From: Propylenella binzhouense
GTDB taxonomy: Bacteria; Pseudomonadota; Alphaproteobacteria; Rhizobiales; Afifellaceae
Direction: 5' to 3'
DNA: 37,300 bases
Assembly: GCF_009866965.1 (NCBI RefSeq)
Contig: NZ_SPKJ01000037.1
Coordinates: forward strand, 1-37,300
Shown: one piece after another, positions 19,546 through 28,065 of the stretch
Layout of the letters: each line of letters begins with the position of its first letter
How positions within the stretch are numbered: position 1 is the first letter of the stretch
Translations under genes and position numbers: made by a program
Notes under the pieces: model-generated
The model's input: only the letters and a program-made list of their open reading frames with translations
What the model was told of the DNA's origin: nothing
The model's database searches: none

Positions 19546-19785
19546 GCAGAACCCTTTCCTCGATGGCGAGGAACGGCCGCAGGTTCCGAGGATGACAATC
19601 CAAGAGCGGAAGAGGCGGCTCGGAATCGGCAATCGCCGACGCGCCTTCTCCGGTCATGGATGGAACAGGGCCGCTCCGGTCATCCAGTCCGACATCGCAG
19701 CTCCATGGGAACTGCCAGAGGGGCCCGGCCTGGTGCGGCTCTTGTAGAGCGGCTCTCCTCCCGCTTCAAGCCCGCAATGGCACGC
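19546..19785. other. Gap between TerC gene and der, with a short direct repeat
   Basis: This 240-base stretch lies upstream of the TerC gene and downstream of der, both on the minus strand. On that strand it has two copies of ATGACCGGAG followed two bases later by GGC (19643-19657 and 19669-19683 on the plus strand), about 28 bases apart. I saw no gene, terminator with a T-run, or known riboswitch core in it. Confidence 0.35.
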
Positions 19786-21153
19786 TCAACGCTTGACGCG
19801 GCGCTTCGCCTCGTAGGGATTGCGCTCGCCGCGGATCATCAGGCGGACGGGAACGCCCGCGAGGCCGAAATCCTCGCGCAGGCCGTTCATCAAATAGCGG
19901 CGGTAGGAATCCGGCAGCGATTCCGGACGGGAGCAGGAGAGATAGAAGGTCGGCGGCCGCGTCTTCGTCTGCGAGAGGTATTTGAGCTTGATGCGCCGGC
20001 CGGACACCGCAGGCGGCGGATGGCGCGCCACCACCGCGTCGAGCCAGCGGTTGAGCTGGGCGGTCGGGACGCGCTTGTTCCACGTCTCGTGGACGCCGAC
20101 CACGCTCTCCATGAGACGGTCGAGGCCGTAGCCGGTCAGGCCGGAGATCGGCACCAGGGGAACGCCGCGGACCTGCACCAGCGTCTCCTCGAGATCGGCC
20201 CTGATCTCCTGAAGCCGCGCAGGGCGGTCCTCCACGAGGTCCCACTTGTCGAGGGCGAGCACCAGCGCCCGCCCCTCGCGGGCCACGAGATCCGCGATCT
20301 GGAGGTCCTGCTTCTCGAGCGGCGCTGTCGCATCCATGACCAGGATCACGACCTCGGCGAAGCGGATCGCCCGCAGCGCGTCGCCGACCGAGAGCCTCTC
20401 CAGCTTTTCGACCACCTTCGCCTTGCGGCGGAGGCCGGCGGTGTCGACGAGTTCGAGGGGCCGGCCGCGCCAGCTCCACTCGACGGAGATCGAATCGCGC
20501 GTGATGCCGGCCTCGGGCCCGGTGAGCAGCCGCTCCTCGCCGATCATCCGGTTGACGAGGGTGGATTTTCCGGCGTTCGGCTGGCCGACGACGGCGATCT
20601 TGAGCGGCGCCGGCGCGGCTTCCGCCTCCCCCTCGGCGCCATCGGCCCCGACCGCGCCTTCGGGCGAAGCGGCGACCAGCGCCTCGTAGAGGTCCGGAAT
20701 GCCGATGCCGTGCTCCGCCGAGATCGCGACCGCCTCGCCGAAGCCGAGGGAATAGGCCTCGAGCAGGCCGGCATCGGCGGCCCTGCCCTCCGCCTTGTTG
20801 GCCACCAGCACGACGGGCTTGCCCGAGGCGCGCACGGTGTCGGCGAAATGCTCGTCGGCTGGAGTGACGCCCGCGCGGGCGTCGATCATGAAGAGCACGA
20901 CGTCCGAATCGGCGATGGCCGCTTCGGTCTGGCGCCGCATCCGGCCGGCGAGGCTCGCCTCGGCAGCCTCCTCGAGGCCCGCCGTGTCGATGACCCGGAG
21001 CGTGACGTCTCCGAACGTCGCCTCGCCCTCGCGGCGGTCGCGCGTGACGCCGGGCCGGTCGTCGACGAGCGCGATGCGCTGCCCGACGAGCCGGTTGAAG
21101 AGGGTCGACTTGCCGACATTCGGCCGACCGACGATGGCAACGCCGAGTCGCAT
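19786..21153 (-). CDS. der: Ribosome biogenesis GTPase Der (EngA)
   Basis: Der is a double GTPase needed for 50S assembly. The 455-residue protein has two G domains, with P-loops [10 protein letters not shown] near the N-terminus and [14 protein letters not shown] in the second half, G4 motifs NKAEG and LDKWD, and the C-terminal KH-like domain ending [13 protein letters not shown] start at 21153 ([12 protein letters not shown]); an ATG six codons upstream overlaps the bamB stop. It follows bamB on the same strand, the conserved TPR-bamB-der order. Confidence 0.97.
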   Translation of the reverse strand: MRLGVAIVGRPNVGKSTLFNRLVGQRIALVDDRPGVTRDRREGEATFGDVTLRVIDTAGLEEAAEASLAGRMRRQTEAAIADSDVVLFMIDARAGVTPADEHFADTVRASGKPVVLVANKAEGRAADAGLLEAYSLGFGEAVAISAEHGIGIPDLYEALVAASPEGAVGADGAEGEAEAAPAPLKIAVVGQPNAGKSTLVNRMIGEERLLTGPEAGITRDSISVEWSWRGRPLELVDTAGLRRKAKVVEKLERLSVGDALRAIRFAEVVILVMDATAPLEKQDLQIADLVAREGRALVLALDKWDLVEDRPARLQEIRADLEETLVQVRGVPLVPISGLTGYGLDRLMESVVGVHETWNKRVPTAQLNRWLDAVVARHPPPAVSGRRIKLKYLSQTKTRPPTFYLSCSRPESLPDSYRRYLMNGLREDFGLAGVPVRLMIRGERNPYEAKRRVKR

Positions 21154-21167
21154 CGGCCGGCTCCGGA

Positions 21168-22505
21168 TCATTGGAAGGCGGACAGCTGTCCGTCCGAGCC
21201 GAGGACCAGAAGCTGTCCGGATGCCGCCACCGGCCTTACGAAGGCCGGGCTCGGAAGCGGACGCGTGCCGAGGATCGCCCCGGTCGCCGCGTCGACGGAG
21301 ACCAGCTTGCCGTCGTTGGAGACCGCATAGAGCGCGCCGCCCGCCAGCGTCGGGCCGACCCAGACCGAGAAGAAGCGCTTCTCGCGCACGGTCGGGAGCG
21401 GCGTCTGCCAGAAGATCTTTCCGGTCCGACGGTCGAGCGCCACCATGTTGTCGGCGAGATCGACGAGGAAGACGGCATTGCCGGAGACGGCCGGCGTCGT
21501 GGCGCTGCCGACATTCTCCTCCCAGAGCCGCTCGCCATTCGCCGCGCTGATCGCGATCGTGCGGCCGGCCACGCCGGTGGCATAGACGGTCCCGTCATAG
21601 ACGACCGGGCTCGCGGCGAGGTCGGTCAGGCCGGAAACGGCGAGCGAACGCGTGGCGCGCACCACCGTGTCGCCCCACTTCGTCGCGCCGGTGCCGGCAT
21701 CGAGCGCGACGATCTCGCCGGAAGGCAGCGGTACGATCACCGTGTTCCCGACCACGGCCGGGCTCGCGGGGGCGACGACGCCGGCGATCTCGGGAATGCC
21801 GGTCTGGGTCCAGGCGAGCGTGCCGTCGGCCGCGTTGACGGCATGGACCGTGCTCGTCGCCGTCACCACGTAGACCTTTCCGCCGGCGGCGGTCGGCGCC
21901 GAGCGGGCCGGCGCGTCGAGCTTGTAGCTCCAGGCCTTGCCGCCGGTCGCGGCGTCGAGCGCAACGAGATCGCCGTAGCCGGTGGCCGCGAAGACGAGGT
22001 TTCCGGCACCCGCCACGCCGCCGCCGGAGACATAGGCCTTCTCGCCTTCCGGCGCGACGCTGACGGACCAGGAGCGGCCGCCGCCGCTGCCGAGGCTCGT
22101 GACGGTGGCGTCCGAGCCGTAGATGAAGATGCGGCCGCCGAAGACGATCGGCGGCGCCGCCACGCGCGCGCCGCGCTTCACCACCGCCTCGGTCGCCCGC
22201 GCGCGCCAGGCCGCGGTCGCACCGCCGGAGGAAAGCGCGACATTGCCCGGCGCGTTCGCGGCGTTGCCGCCCGGCTGGGACCAATCGCCCGACGCAACCG
22301 CCGGACCGGGATTGGCGGTTCCCTGAGCCTGTTCGAGGCCGAGCGCCGGCAGGGCCGAGCGGCGCTCGCCCGGCAGCGGCGTTTCCTTTCTGCCCAGGAA
22401 GTCGAGGCTTCCGCACCCGGCGAGAAGGACGGCGCCGAGCGCCAGAGCAAGGCCCGCGCTCCGCAGGCTTCCAGTCGATGTCGCTGTCATGAGGTCCCGC
22501 CGCAT
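21168..22505 (-). CDS. bamB: Outer membrane assembly lipoprotein BamB-like beta-propeller
   Basis: The 445-residue protein has a lipoprotein signal with lipobox LLAGC, so it should be anchored to the outer membrane facing the periplasm. PQQ-type propeller repeats follow ([51 protein letters not shown]). BamB is a scaffold of the BAM complex that inserts outer membrane proteins, and its gene is commonly next to der. The ATG at 22505 gives a basic n-region; ATG 22490 is an alternative. It starts 2 bases after the TPR gene, so the two are coupled. Confidence 0.93.
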   Translation of the reverse strand: MRRDLMTATSTGSLRSAGLALALGAVLLAGCGSLDFLGRKETPLPGERRSALPALGLEQAQGTANPGPAVASGDWSQPGGNAANAPGNVALSSGGATAAWRARATEAVVKRGARVAAPPIVFGGRIFIYGSDATVTSLGSGGGRSWSVSVAPEGEKAYVSGGGVAGAGNLVFAATGYGDLVALDAATGGKAWSYKLDAPARSAPTAAGGKVYVVTATSTVHAVNAADGTLAWTQTGIPEIAGVVAPASPAVVGNTVIVPLPSGEIVALDAGTGATKWGDTVVRATRSLAVSGLTDLAASPVVYDGTVYATGVAGRTIAISAANGERLWEENVGSATTPAVSGNAVFLVDLADNMVALDRRTGKIFWQTPLPTVREKRFFSVWVGPTLAGGALYAVSNDGKLVSVDAATGAILGTRPLPSPAFVRPVAASGQLLVLGSDGQLSAFQ

Positions 22506-22507
22506 CC

Positions 22508-23284
22508 CTATTCCGCTGGCGCCGCTTCCTGCGGGGCCGACGCATCGGCCGCCGGCTGGTCCGCGCCGTTGGCCTGGCTCGCGCCGCCCGCCGCCTGATT
22601 GGTTTCCGACGGCGGAAGCTGGCCGTCGATCAGGCCGATCATGACGCCCGCCCGGTTCTGAAGATCCTGCGGCGCCTCGACGTCCTGCTGAATCGTCTCG
22701 AAAAGGTCGCGCGCCGGCTTCAGCTGGCCCTGCTGGTAGGCCACCATCCCCATCACTTCGCGTGCGAGGTGGCGCCACGGATTGCCAGCGACCGCAAGCG
22801 GCTCGGCGCGTGCGCGGGCCTTGTCGAGATCGCCGGCCCCAAGTTCGAGAAGCGCCGCCCGCAGCCGCGCGAGGTCCCTGAGGTCGCCCGGCACGTTGCC
22901 GTCCCCGGCGATGCCGTCATAGTCGGCGACAGCGTCGGCCGTCTCGCCCGCCTTGGCCTTCTCGCCCGCGAGCGCGAGCCGCGCGAGAAAGTCGTAGCCG
23001 CCATAGCCGTCCGCCGCGAGCCCGGAAAGAAGCCTCTCGGCTTCGTCGCGCTTGCCCGAATCGGCCGCCTGCAGGGCCGCCATGAACCGGTCGCCCGCCG
23101 CCGTCGCCTGACGCTGCTGCCACCAGAGCCAGCCGCGATAGCCCGCCGTGACCAGCACCACCGCGACGCAGACGCCGATGATGAGAACTCCGAAGCGGTC
23201 CCAGATCGCCTTTATCTGATCGCGGCGAAGTTCCTCGTCGACCTCGCGGATGAACTGGTCTGAGCTTCGATCGTCGTGCGCCAT
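22508..23284 (-). CDS. YfgM-like TPR-domain membrane protein
   Basis: The 258-residue protein has a cytoplasmic N-terminus, one membrane segment near residues 32-52 (VLIIGVCVAVVLVTAGYRG), a TPR-like periplasmic domain and an Ala/Gln-rich disordered tail. The architecture matches YfgM, an ancillary protein of the Sec translocon and periplasmic chaperone network that is likewise encoded before bamB in E. coli. It is separated from the divergent hydrolase gene by a 230-base gap. Confidence 0.88.
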   Translation of the reverse strand: MAHDDRSSDQFIREVDEELRRDQIKAIWDRFGVLIIGVCVAVVLVTAGYRGWLWWQQRQATAAGDRFMAALQAADSGKRDEAERLLSGLAADGYGGYDFLARLALAGEKAKAGETADAVADYDGIAGDGNVPGDLRDLARLRAALLELGAGDLDKARARAEPLAVAGNPWRHLAREVMGMVAYQQGQLKPARDLFETIQQDVEAPQDLQNRAGVMIGLIDGQLPPSETNQAAGGASQANGADQPAADASAPQEAAPAE

Positions 23285-23514
23285 GCTCTTGAAAGCTTCT
23301 TCATATCACCCGGACCCGGTACCGGCGCAGGCGGCGCGGACCCTATCGAGTTTGCCGCGGGCGGGCAACGCGAAATGGCGGAGCAATCCGTGCCCGGGCT
23401 CGCGGCGCCGCCGGCGGGGCCGCAGGAAGACAACAGGCGGCCGCTCCGCTACTGATCGGCCACAGGCCGGCCGGTGCCGCCCGGGCCGATGCGGGCTTGC
23501 AGGAGGAACCGAGG

Positions 23515-24189
23515 ATGGGAGAGACGATTTCGCTCGAGGCCGCCGACGGACACCGGCTCGGAGCCTATTGCGCGGAGCCGGCCGGCCCTGCCAAGGCCGG
23601 CATCGTGGTGATCCAGGAGATCTTCGGGGTGAACAGCCACATCCGGAGCATCTGCGACCGGCTCGCTGCGGAGGGCTACGAGGCTATCGCTCCGGCGATC
23701 TTCGACCGGCAGGAGCGCGACTTCGAATCCGGCTATTCGCCGGAGGAGATCGCCGCGGCGCGCCGTTTCGTCGGCGGCATCGACTGGGACGCAATGCTGC
23801 GGGACACCCGGGCGGCGGCCGACCACCTGAAGGAGGAAGGCCTTCCGCTCGGCATCGTCGGCTTCTGTCTCGGCGGCTCGGTGGCCTTCGCCGCCGCTAC
23901 CCGGCTCGACGTCTTCCGCTCGGCGGTCGCGTTCTACGGCGGTCGGATCGCCGCCTTCGCGGACGAGGTCCCGAACTGCCCGGTCCTCATGCATTTCGGC
24001 GAGACGGACCATTCGATTCCCATGTCGGATGTCGAGACGATCCGCGCCAGGCGGCCGGACTGCACGATCCATGTCTATCCGGCTGGGCACGGCTTCAATT
24101 GCGACGAGCGGGCGAGCTACGAGCCCGAAAGCGCCAGGCTCGCCTGGCGCCGCACGCTCGACTGGTTCGACGCGACGCTCCGAACCTGA
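23515..24189 (+). CDS. Dienelactone hydrolase family protein
   Basis: This is a 224-residue alpha/beta hydrolase. The nucleophile is a cysteine in GFCLGGSVAFA, as in dienelactone hydrolase, with Asp in HFGETDHSIP and His in YPAGHGFNCD; the N-terminal VVIQEIFGVNSHIRSICDRLA block is typical. The family hydrolyses cyclic lactones and related esters; the true substrate is unknown. The ATG at 23515 has AGGAGG eight bases upstream, which decides the start over an ATG six codons earlier. Confidence 0.9.
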   Translation: MGETISLEAADGHRLGAYCAEPAGPAKAGIVVIQEIFGVNSHIRSICDRLAAEGYEAIAPAIFDRQERDFESGYSPEEIAAARRFVGGIDWDAMLRDTRAAADHLKEEGLPLGIVGFCLGGSVAFAAATRLDVFRSAVAFYGGRIAAFADEVPNCPVLMHFGETDHSIPMSDVETIRARRPDCTIHVYPAGHGFNCDERASYEPESARLAWRRTLDWFDATLRT

Positions 24190-24283
24190 CCCGACCGCGG
24201 ACGACGGCGCGGCATCCGGAAAGTCGACGGGCACCTTTTCCGGCTTTGCACGTTTCCCGGCGAATCAATCCCGGGAAGCCGCC

Positions 24284-25555
24284 GTGGCCACGCTCGAAAC
24301 CTCCGTCTCCGAACCGCATGCCGAGAATCCGCCGAAGGGCGCGCGCTGGCGCCTGATCGGGCCGGGCATCGTGGTGGCGGCGACGGGCGTCGGCGCCGGC
24401 GATCTCGTCGCGACCCTCGTCGCCGGCAGCCGGTACGGCTATGCCCTGCTCTGGGCAGCGATCGTCGGCTGCGTCGTGAAGATCGCGCTCGCCGAGGCGA
24501 CGGGCCGCTGGCATCTCGCGACCGGCGAGACGATGTTCTCCGGCTGGCGGAGCCTCGGCGCCTGGACCAGCGTCTATTTCGGCATCTATGTCGTGATCTG
24601 GGGCTTCCTCTACGGCGCGACCGCGATGACCGCGAGCGCGCTGCCGCTCAACGCCCTGTTTCCCGCGCTCTCGCTCAACACATGGGCGGTGATCTCGGGG
24701 ATCGCCGGGCTCCTCTTCGTCGCCTTCAACAAATACGCGATCTTCGAGACGGTCATGAAGGTCCTGATCGGGATCATGTTCCTGACGGTCGTCACGCTCG
24801 CGTTCCTGGTCGCGCCGAACGTTCCCGCCGCGCTTGCCGGGCTCGTCCCGACCGTGCCCTCCGGCGCTGGCGTCTACACGCTCGGCCTCATCGGCGGCGT
24901 CGGCGGCACGATCACGATGGCCGCCTACGGCTATTGGGTGAATGAGAAGGGCTGGACGACACCGGCCTGGATCCCCGTGATGCGGCTCGACAACCGGGTC
25001 GGCTACATCGTCACCGGCGTGTTCGTCATCGCGATGCTGATCATCGGGGCCGAACTCCTGCACGCCACGCAGACGGAGCTCATGGGCGGCGACCGCGGAC
25101 TTCTCGACCTCGACGACATCCTGCGCGAGCGCTACGGGCCGATCGTCTCGACGATGTTCCTCGTCGGCTTCTTCACGACCTCCTTCTCCTCGCTGCTCGG
25201 GGTCTGGAACGGGGTCAGCCTGCTCTTCGCGGATTTCGTGGCGAACCTCCGCGGGACGGAGCACATTCCGGAGACCAGAGACGAGCGGAGCCTGCCGTTC
25301 CGCCTCTATCTGCTCTGGCTGACCTTCCCGCCGATGCTCCTCCTTCTCATCGGCAGGCCCTTCGCCCTGGTGATCGCCTATGGCGCGCTCGGCGCCTTCT
25401 TCATGCCGTTTCTCGCCTTGACGCTCCTGTGGCTGCTGAACTCGTCGCGCGCGCCATCGGAATGGCGGAACGGGTGGCTCAGCAACGGTCTTCTCTCGGC
25501 AGCCGCCCTCATCTTCCTCGTGCTCTGCGTGAAGGAACTCGTCGACCTCTTCTGA
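24284..25555 (+). CDS. Nramp-family-like divalent metal transporter, atypical binding site
   Basis: The 423-residue protein has about eleven membrane segments and the Nramp N-terminal layout GPGIVVAATGVGAGDLVATLVAGSRYGYALLW. In canonical Nramps the first segment carries DPGN and the sixth MPH; here the corresponding stretches read GAGD (residues 37-40) and TMAAYGYW (near 210), so the metal-binding Asp, Asn and Met are not at their usual places. Such variants may carry other ions or substrates. No suitable ATG exists; a GTG at 24284 (VATLETSVSE) is the likely start, preceded by GGGAAG. Confidence 0.85.
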   Translation: MATLETSVSEPHAENPPKGARWRLIGPGIVVAATGVGAGDLVATLVAGSRYGYALLWAAIVGCVVKIALAEATGRWHLATGETMFSGWRSLGAWTSVYFGIYVVIWGFLYGATAMTASALPLNALFPALSLNTWAVISGIAGLLFVAFNKYAIFETVMKVLIGIMFLTVVTLAFLVAPNVPAALAGLVPTVPSGAGVYTLGLIGGVGGTITMAAYGYWVNEKGWTTPAWIPVMRLDNRVGYIVTGVFVIAMLIIGAELLHATQTELMGGDRGLLDLDDILRERYGPIVSTMFLVGFFTTSFSSLLGVWNGVSLLFADFVANLRGTEHIPETRDERSLPFRLYLLWLTFPPMLLLLIGRPFALVIAYGALGAFFMPFLALTLLWLLNSSRAPSEWRNGWLSNGLLSAAALIFLVLCVKELVDLF

Positions 25556-25619
25556 TCGCCCGCGATATGGTGCCGTCGCGGGCGAGACGCTCCCGCCTGG
25601 ACCGACCCGGAAGGACGAA

Positions 25620-25982
25620 ATGGCAGCCAGCGTTCTCTACGACGAACACCCGAGCATGGCGCGGAGCAATCCGCTGATCTTCCTCCTCGCTCTCCTCCTC
25701 GTGCCGGTCGGCATCGGGATCGTGATCCTGCTCGTCTGGTGGGTGAAGTCGCGCACCGTCCGGCTGCGCGTCACGGAGGAGGAGGTGGAGTACGAAGCGG
25801 GGCTGTTCTCGAAGGAGCGGCGGGAGATGAAGCGGACGTCCATCCGCTCGGTGACGGTCGACCAGACGCTGCTCGACCGGCTGTTCCGGGTCGGGACCGT
25901 CGCGATCTACTCCTCCGGCGATTCCCCGGAGATCGTGGTGCGCGGCCTGCCCGACCCGGAGCGGCTGCGCGCCCTGCTCTGA
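25620..25982 (+). CDS. PH-domain (bPH2/YdbS-like) membrane protein
   Basis: The 120-residue protein begins with YDEHPSMARSNPL, has one strong membrane segment near residues 20-42 (LIFLLALLLVPVGIGIVILLVWW), then a bacterial PH-like beta domain (TVRLRVTEEEVEYEAGLFSKERREM, IRSVTVDQTLLDRLFRVGTVAIYSSG). The function of this family is not settled. It is convergent with the lipid kinase gene, with 6 bases between the stops. Confidence 0.88.
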   Translation: MAASVLYDEHPSMARSNPLIFLLALLLVPVGIGIVILLVWWVKSRTVRLRVTEEEVEYEAGLFSKERREMKRTSIRSVTVDQTLLDRLFRVGTVAIYSSGDSPEIVVRGLPDPERLRALL

Positions 25983-25988
25983 CCGGCC

Positions 25989-26123
25989 TCAGGCCAGCCA
26001 GCCGAGATAGATGACGGCGAGGATCGCGAAGGCGAGGACGATGCCGACCACCAGCGCGACGATGTTGGTATTGCGATTCTCGCCCTGGCGGGCCTCTGTC
26101 TTCGTCAGCTCTTCATGTGCCAT
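25989..26123 (-). CDS. Possible nested 44-residue single-pass membrane protein
   Basis: Inside and in frame with the lipid kinase gene, an ATG at 26123 is preceded by AGGAAGG seven to eight bases upstream. It opens a 44-residue product: a charged N-terminus (MAHEELTKTEARQGENRNTN) and one membrane segment to the end. As a free-standing protein it would look like the many tiny single-pass proteins of Hyphomicrobiales. Without a stop between them, the kinase would read into it. Whether it is made separately is unknown. Confidence 0.35.
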   Translation of the reverse strand: MAHEELTKTEARQGENRNTNIVALVVGIVLAFAILAVIYLGWLA

Positions 26124-27092
26124 CGCACGCCCTTCCTGCGCTTTCTCCGGCAACGCGCCCGCAATTGGCTGGTTCCCGGCCCCGGCGGCCGCCTCCCCGG
26201 CATCGGCGGGCCGCAGGACGGAGAGCGCGCGGGGATGCATGACGATGCGCAGCGGCGAGGCGAGACGGACGATCTCGCCGTCGACCGAGCCGCGCATGGT
26301 CGGGCGCGGCAGGACGACCATGATCGCGCGGCCCGTCCAATGCTCCAGCAGCCGGTTCTGCCGGATCGCCCCGAGCGTGACCGTGGCGGCGAGCTGGAGC
26401 AGATCGGTCCAGCGGCGCGAGGTTCCGACATAGATCCCGAAGCGGCCCTGCCGAAGGTCGTCCGCATAGGGCAGATGCCCCTCGCCGAACGGATTGTTCG
26501 AGACCACGAGCGCCGCCGTGCGCCGCTTGATGCGCCGGCCGTCGATCTCGATCTCCGCCTGGAAATAAGGCGGGCGGCGCAGCACCAGCCAGAGCGCCTG
26601 GACGTTCGCCAGGATCTTGCCGAGCCGCGACCCGTATTTCAGCCGCTCGCGGATGCTGATCATGCGCGGATGAAGACCGAGCGTGACATGGTGGACGAAG
26701 AGGCGCCCGTTCACCTCGCCGATATCGACGTCGACCGGCCGGCCGGCGGCGAGCGCCTCGGCGGCGGTCTCGAGGTCGAGCGGCACCCGCAGCGAACGCG
26801 CGAAGAGGTTCATCGTCCCGAGCGGCAGTACGCCGAGCGTCACGCCGCTCTTCGCGGCTGCCGCAGCGGCGGCGGAAACCGAGCCGTCGCCGCCGCCGAC
26901 GACGATCGCGTCGCAGCCTTTCGCCGCACAGATCCGCGCGATCGCGGCGACGGCATCCTTGCCCCTGTGCACCTCGACAGCGACGTGGTGACCGTGGCGG
27001 CGGAAGATCGCCGCGAGCCGCTCCGCCTCGGCTTCGGCGTCGAGCCCGCGCAGCGTGCCCGCGGTGGCATTGAGCACGATCGTGATCTTCAT
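25989..27092 (-). CDS. Diacylglycerol kinase-like lipid kinase with an extra C-terminal membrane segment
   Basis: The first 310 residues form a DAGK/YegS-type lipid kinase: VVGGGDGSVSAA (nucleotide site), LGVLPLGTMNLFARSL, and a C-terminal domain with VVSNNPFGEG. It probably phosphorylates diacylglycerol or a related lipid at the membrane. I start at 27092 (MKITIVLNATAG). The protein is 367 residues; after a Gly/Ala/Pro linker a 44-residue tail follows, with a charged stretch and one membrane segment (VALVVGIVLAFAILAVIYLGW), not usual for the family. An in-frame ATG with its own Shine-Dalgarno precedes the tail, so this may be a fusion or a nested gene. Confidence 0.9.
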   Translation of the reverse strand: MKITIVLNATAGTLRGLDAEAEAERLAAIFRRHGHHVAVEVHRGKDAVAAIARICAAKGCDAIVVGGGDGSVSAAAAAAAKSGVTLGVLPLGTMNLFARSLRVPLDLETAAEALAAGRPVDVDIGEVNGRLFVHHVTLGLHPRMISIRERLKYGSRLGKILANVQALWLVLRRPPYFQAEIEIDGRRIKRRTAALVVSNNPFGEGHLPYADDLRQGRFGIYVGTSRRWTDLLQLAATVTLGAIRQNRLLEHWTGRAIMVVLPRPTMRGSVDGEIVRLASPLRIVMHPRALSVLRPADAGEAAAGAGNQPIAGALPEKAQEGRAMAHEELTKTEARQGENRNTNIVALVVGIVLAFAILAVIYLGWLA

Positions 27093-27176
27093 CGCCTCGC
27101 TACCCGCAGCCCGCATGGACGCACGCCAGCCGCGGCGGAACCGCGGCCGTGATCTCCCTTCCCGGTGGGGTGAATG

Positions 27177-27566
27177 TCAGTCCCCGCTGCGGTCCGCCTC
27201 GGCCTCGTCCTCGGCACGCTCGAGCTCCTCCTCCGGGTTCGTGACCCGGAGATCGGGGTCGAACCCGTAGGCTTCGGCGGTGCCGTAGCCGTCCGCCAGC
27301 GCCGAAAGCGAGGCGAGCGCATCGTCCACGCGCGCGAGCAGGCTGTCGAATTCGTGCTCCATGTCCATGCCGGCGCGCGCGGTCAGGTCGTCGCGGATCC
27401 GGAGCAGAAGCTCGCGCTTGGCCTCCGTCGATTCGCCGGAGCTGCTCACGATCGCGTCGATGTCGTCGGCCGTGACCGGCTGGTCCGCGCCCGGGAGATC
27501 GTCGTCGCCGCCGGCATCGTACTCGGCGGAAAGCGGCGAACCGCCACCATCAATGTCTCTCACCAT
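27177..27566 (-). CDS. Small acidic protein of unknown function
   Basis: I do not recognise the family. The 129-residue product is strongly acidic, has no membrane segment or signal peptide, and its middle part (about residues 40-95: STEAKRELLLRIRDDL, HEFDSLLARVDDALASLSAL) looks helical. The ATG at 27566 is fixed by AGGAGG seven bases upstream. It is divergent from the CsbD gene, and the shared gap has EcfG-like promoters in both directions, so it may also belong to the general stress response. The lipid kinase gene follows 84 bases downstream on the same strand. Confidence 0.75.
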   Translation of the reverse strand: MVRDIDGGGSPLSAEYDAGGDDDLPGADQPVTADDIDAIVSSSGESTEAKRELLLRIRDDLTARAGMDMEHEFDSLLARVDDALASLSALADGYGTAEAYGFDPDLRVTNPEEELERAEDEAEADRSGD

Positions 27567-27588
27567 GTCGCGTCCTCCTGATCGTCGG

Positions 27589-27614
27589 AAAGTCGCCGTC
27601 GGGCGCCTGGTTCC
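27589..27614 (-). promoter_or_regulatory. EcfG-like promoter for the small acidic protein gene
   Basis: On the minus strand GGAAC (27610-27614) is followed by 17 bases and CTTT (27589-27592), one mismatch from the EcfG -10 element CGTT. It lies 22 bases upstream of the start codon. Confidence 0.45.
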
Positions 27615-27637
27615 CCGGCAAAGCGAGCATGCGGACC

Positions 27638-27663
27638 GGAACCGCCTCCTTTGAGGCCACGTT
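27638..27663 (+). promoter_or_regulatory. EcfG-type general stress promoter for the CsbD gene
   Basis: GGAAC at 27638-27642, 17 bases and CGTT at 27660-27663 match the established alphaproteobacterial EcfG consensus exactly; the base after GGAAC is also the preferred C. It lies 39 bases before the CsbD start, a normal distance, and CsbD genes are known members of general stress regulons. Confidence 0.85.
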
Positions 27664-27702
27664 GGCAGGCAGACCGAACGCACCAGCAAGGGAGATCAAG
27701 AG

Positions 27703-27900
27703 ATGAACTGGGATCGGATCGAAGGCAATTGGAAGCAGTTCAAGGGCAATGTGCGGGAGCAGTGGGGCAACCTCACGGACGACGACATCGACCGCATTGC
27801 CGGGCGCCGCGACCAGCTCGCCGGCCGCATCCAGGAACGCTACGGGATCGAGAAGGACGAGGCGAACCGGCAGATCGACGACTGGCTCGCCCGCCACTGA
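27703..27900 (+). CDS. CsbD family stress protein
   Basis: The 65-residue protein has the family form MNWDRIEGNWKQFKGNVREQWG, DDIDRIAGRRDQLAGRIQERYG and a final DEANRQIDDW. CsbD-like proteins are abundant, hydrophilic, helical stress proteins of unknown molecular role. GGGAG precedes the ATG, and an exact EcfG promoter lies upstream, so induction by general stress is likely. Confidence 0.95.
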   Translation: MNWDRIEGNWKQFKGNVREQWGNLTDDDIDRIAGRRDQLAGRIQERYGIEKDEANRQIDDWLARH

Positions 27901-27981
27901 GGGACTGCCGCGCCCGGAGACGGCATCCGCGCGGGGCGCCGCGCCTGGCTGCCGCCGGATGACGCGGTCCGGTCGCCGACG

Positions 27982-28010
27982 AAAAAGCCCCGCCGGCTTG
28001 CGGCGGGGCT
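27982..28010 (-). terminator. Terminator for the Trp/Gly-rich repeat gene
   Basis: AGCCCCGCCG (27986-27995) pairs with CGGCGGGGCT (28001-28010). On the minus strand the stem is followed by TTTTT, so it terminates transcription coming from the repeat gene. Confidence 0.75.
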
Positions 28011-28025
28011 CGCATCTCGAATGGA

Positions 28026-28058
28026 AGGGCCGGAGCTTGCTCCGGCCCTCCTCTTTCT
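28026..28058 (+). terminator. Terminator-like hairpin after CsbD
   Basis: AGGGCCGGAGC (28026-28036) and GCTCCGGCCCT (28039-28049) form a perfect 11-pair stem with a 2-base gap, followed by a pyrimidine-rich CCTCTTTCT on the plus strand. It is the second of two tandem hairpins between convergent genes. Confidence 0.5.
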
Positions 28059-28065
28059 GTCGCGG

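Noticed and set aside
19546-19785. yybP-ykoY manganese riboswitch before the TerC gene
   Set aside because: Such riboswitches often control TerC genes, but the conserved GGGGAGUAG core and its partner loop are not present.
23375-23455. 26-codon frame (MAEQSVPGLAAPP... NRRPLRY) between the TPR and hydrolase genes
   Set aside because: It has a start and stop but no clear ribosome binding site and no recognised family; Gly/Ala/Pro content is as expected from chance in GC-rich DNA.
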